Shown here: positions 23,325-23,577 of the stretch, piece by piece
How the letters are laid out: every line of letters starts with the position of its first letter
Numbering within the stretch: the first letter of the stretch is position 1
Assembly (NCBI GenBank): GCA_023663505.1
Contig: JAMPHH010000001.1
Location: 34,201 to 57,777, forward strand
Reading direction: 5' to 3'
Length of the DNA stretch: 23,577 nucleotides
From: Muribaculum sp.
GTDB lineage: Bacteria > Bacillota > Clostridia > Lachnospirales > Lachnospiraceae
Program-made: the position numbers and the translations under genes
The notes under the pieces: generated by a model
Told to the model about the DNA's origin: nothing
Database searches by the model: none
The model's input: the letters and a program-made list of their open reading frames with translations, nothing else

Positions 23325-23577
23325 CTAACGCCAGTATTTGTCTAATTGCTCCTTGGCAGCGTCTTTTGTAAGAGAAAACTTCTCTATCAGCTTCAGCAGT
23401 GTGTCGCTCTGTGATATTCCGAGCTCTTGGCATGTTTCAACTACGCTGCGTATTCCCTGTGCTATTCCCTGTTCCAATCCTTGTGCTATTCCCTGTTCCA
23501 ATCCCTGTGCCTTCCCCTGCTCAATACCCTGCTCAATTCCATGCTGTATCCCAATCTCCAGAATATTCATCTTGACA
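23325..23577 (-). CDS. C-terminal end of an Rpn-family PD-(D/E)XK nuclease/putative transposase, partial
   Basis: The frame is open through the right edge of the window, so only the last 84 codons are present; the ATG at 23570 is probably internal. The visible part holds the E/Q/G-rich tail repeats (GIEQGIEQG, AQGLEQGIAQGLEQG) followed by a helical end with LGISQSDTLLKLIEKFSL and LDKYWR. This tail is typical of Rpn/YhgA-like recombination-promoting nucleases, whose catalytic domain would lie outside the window. The repeat DNA (23440-23560) is built of near-identical units and may vary in length. Its own terminator is at 23232-23262. Confidence 0.75.
   Translation of the reverse strand, partial: VKMNILEIGIQHGIEQGIEQGKAQGLEQGIAQGLEQGIAQGIRSVVETCQELGISQSDTLLKLIEKFSLTKDAAKEQLDKYWR

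Overview
The window looks like chromosomal DNA of a Clostridia-type Bacillota, most likely a Lachnospiraceae gut commensal. This rests on Gram-positive style GGAGG ribosome-binding sites, TTGACA/TATAAT promoters, a DUF2975 plus Xre pair, a Gram-positive type arginine decarboxylase, and several intergenic inverted-repeat families. Genus cannot be decided from the sequence alone.

Left part (1-9323). TatD-like nuclease and a small cupin lie first, followed by repeat-rich spacer and a terminator. Then comes a promoter-driven DUF2975/Xre/DUF4173 membrane cluster. On the opposite strand is a tightly coupled module: ECF sigma factor, six-TM membrane protein, ABC ATPase, ABC-2 permease. A 226-nt element with long inverted arms follows, then two small genes, one of them a lipoprotein.

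Central part (9380-22719): an almost complete polyamine biosynthesis locus, all on the + strand. Order: structured RNA with its own promoter and terminator, speD, speA-type arginine decarboxylase, a DUF2185 protein, speE, carboxynorspermidine dehydrogenase-like (CASDH), a decayed ABC-transporter/AraC insert, a 61-codon ORF, nspC-like decarboxylase (CASDC), aguA, an AT-rich AAA/DUF4143 ATPase insert, a MATE exporter, aguB. Arginine would go to agmatine (SpeA), N-carbamoylputrescine (AguA) and putrescine (AguB). Two routes to spermidine are then encoded: the decarboxylated-SAM route (SpeD/SpeE) and the aspartate-semialdehyde route (CASDH/CASDC). The MATE gene overlaps aguB by 4 nt, which suggests a linked export function.

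Right part (22720-23577): a small zinc-ribbon-like protein, two hairpins, and the 3' end of an Rpn-type nuclease gene running off the window.

Most notable items: the complex pseudoknotted RNA upstream of speD; the uncharacterised DUF2185 protein and MATE exporter embedded in the polyamine locus; and at least three dispersed intergenic repeat types, two of which sit inside operons.
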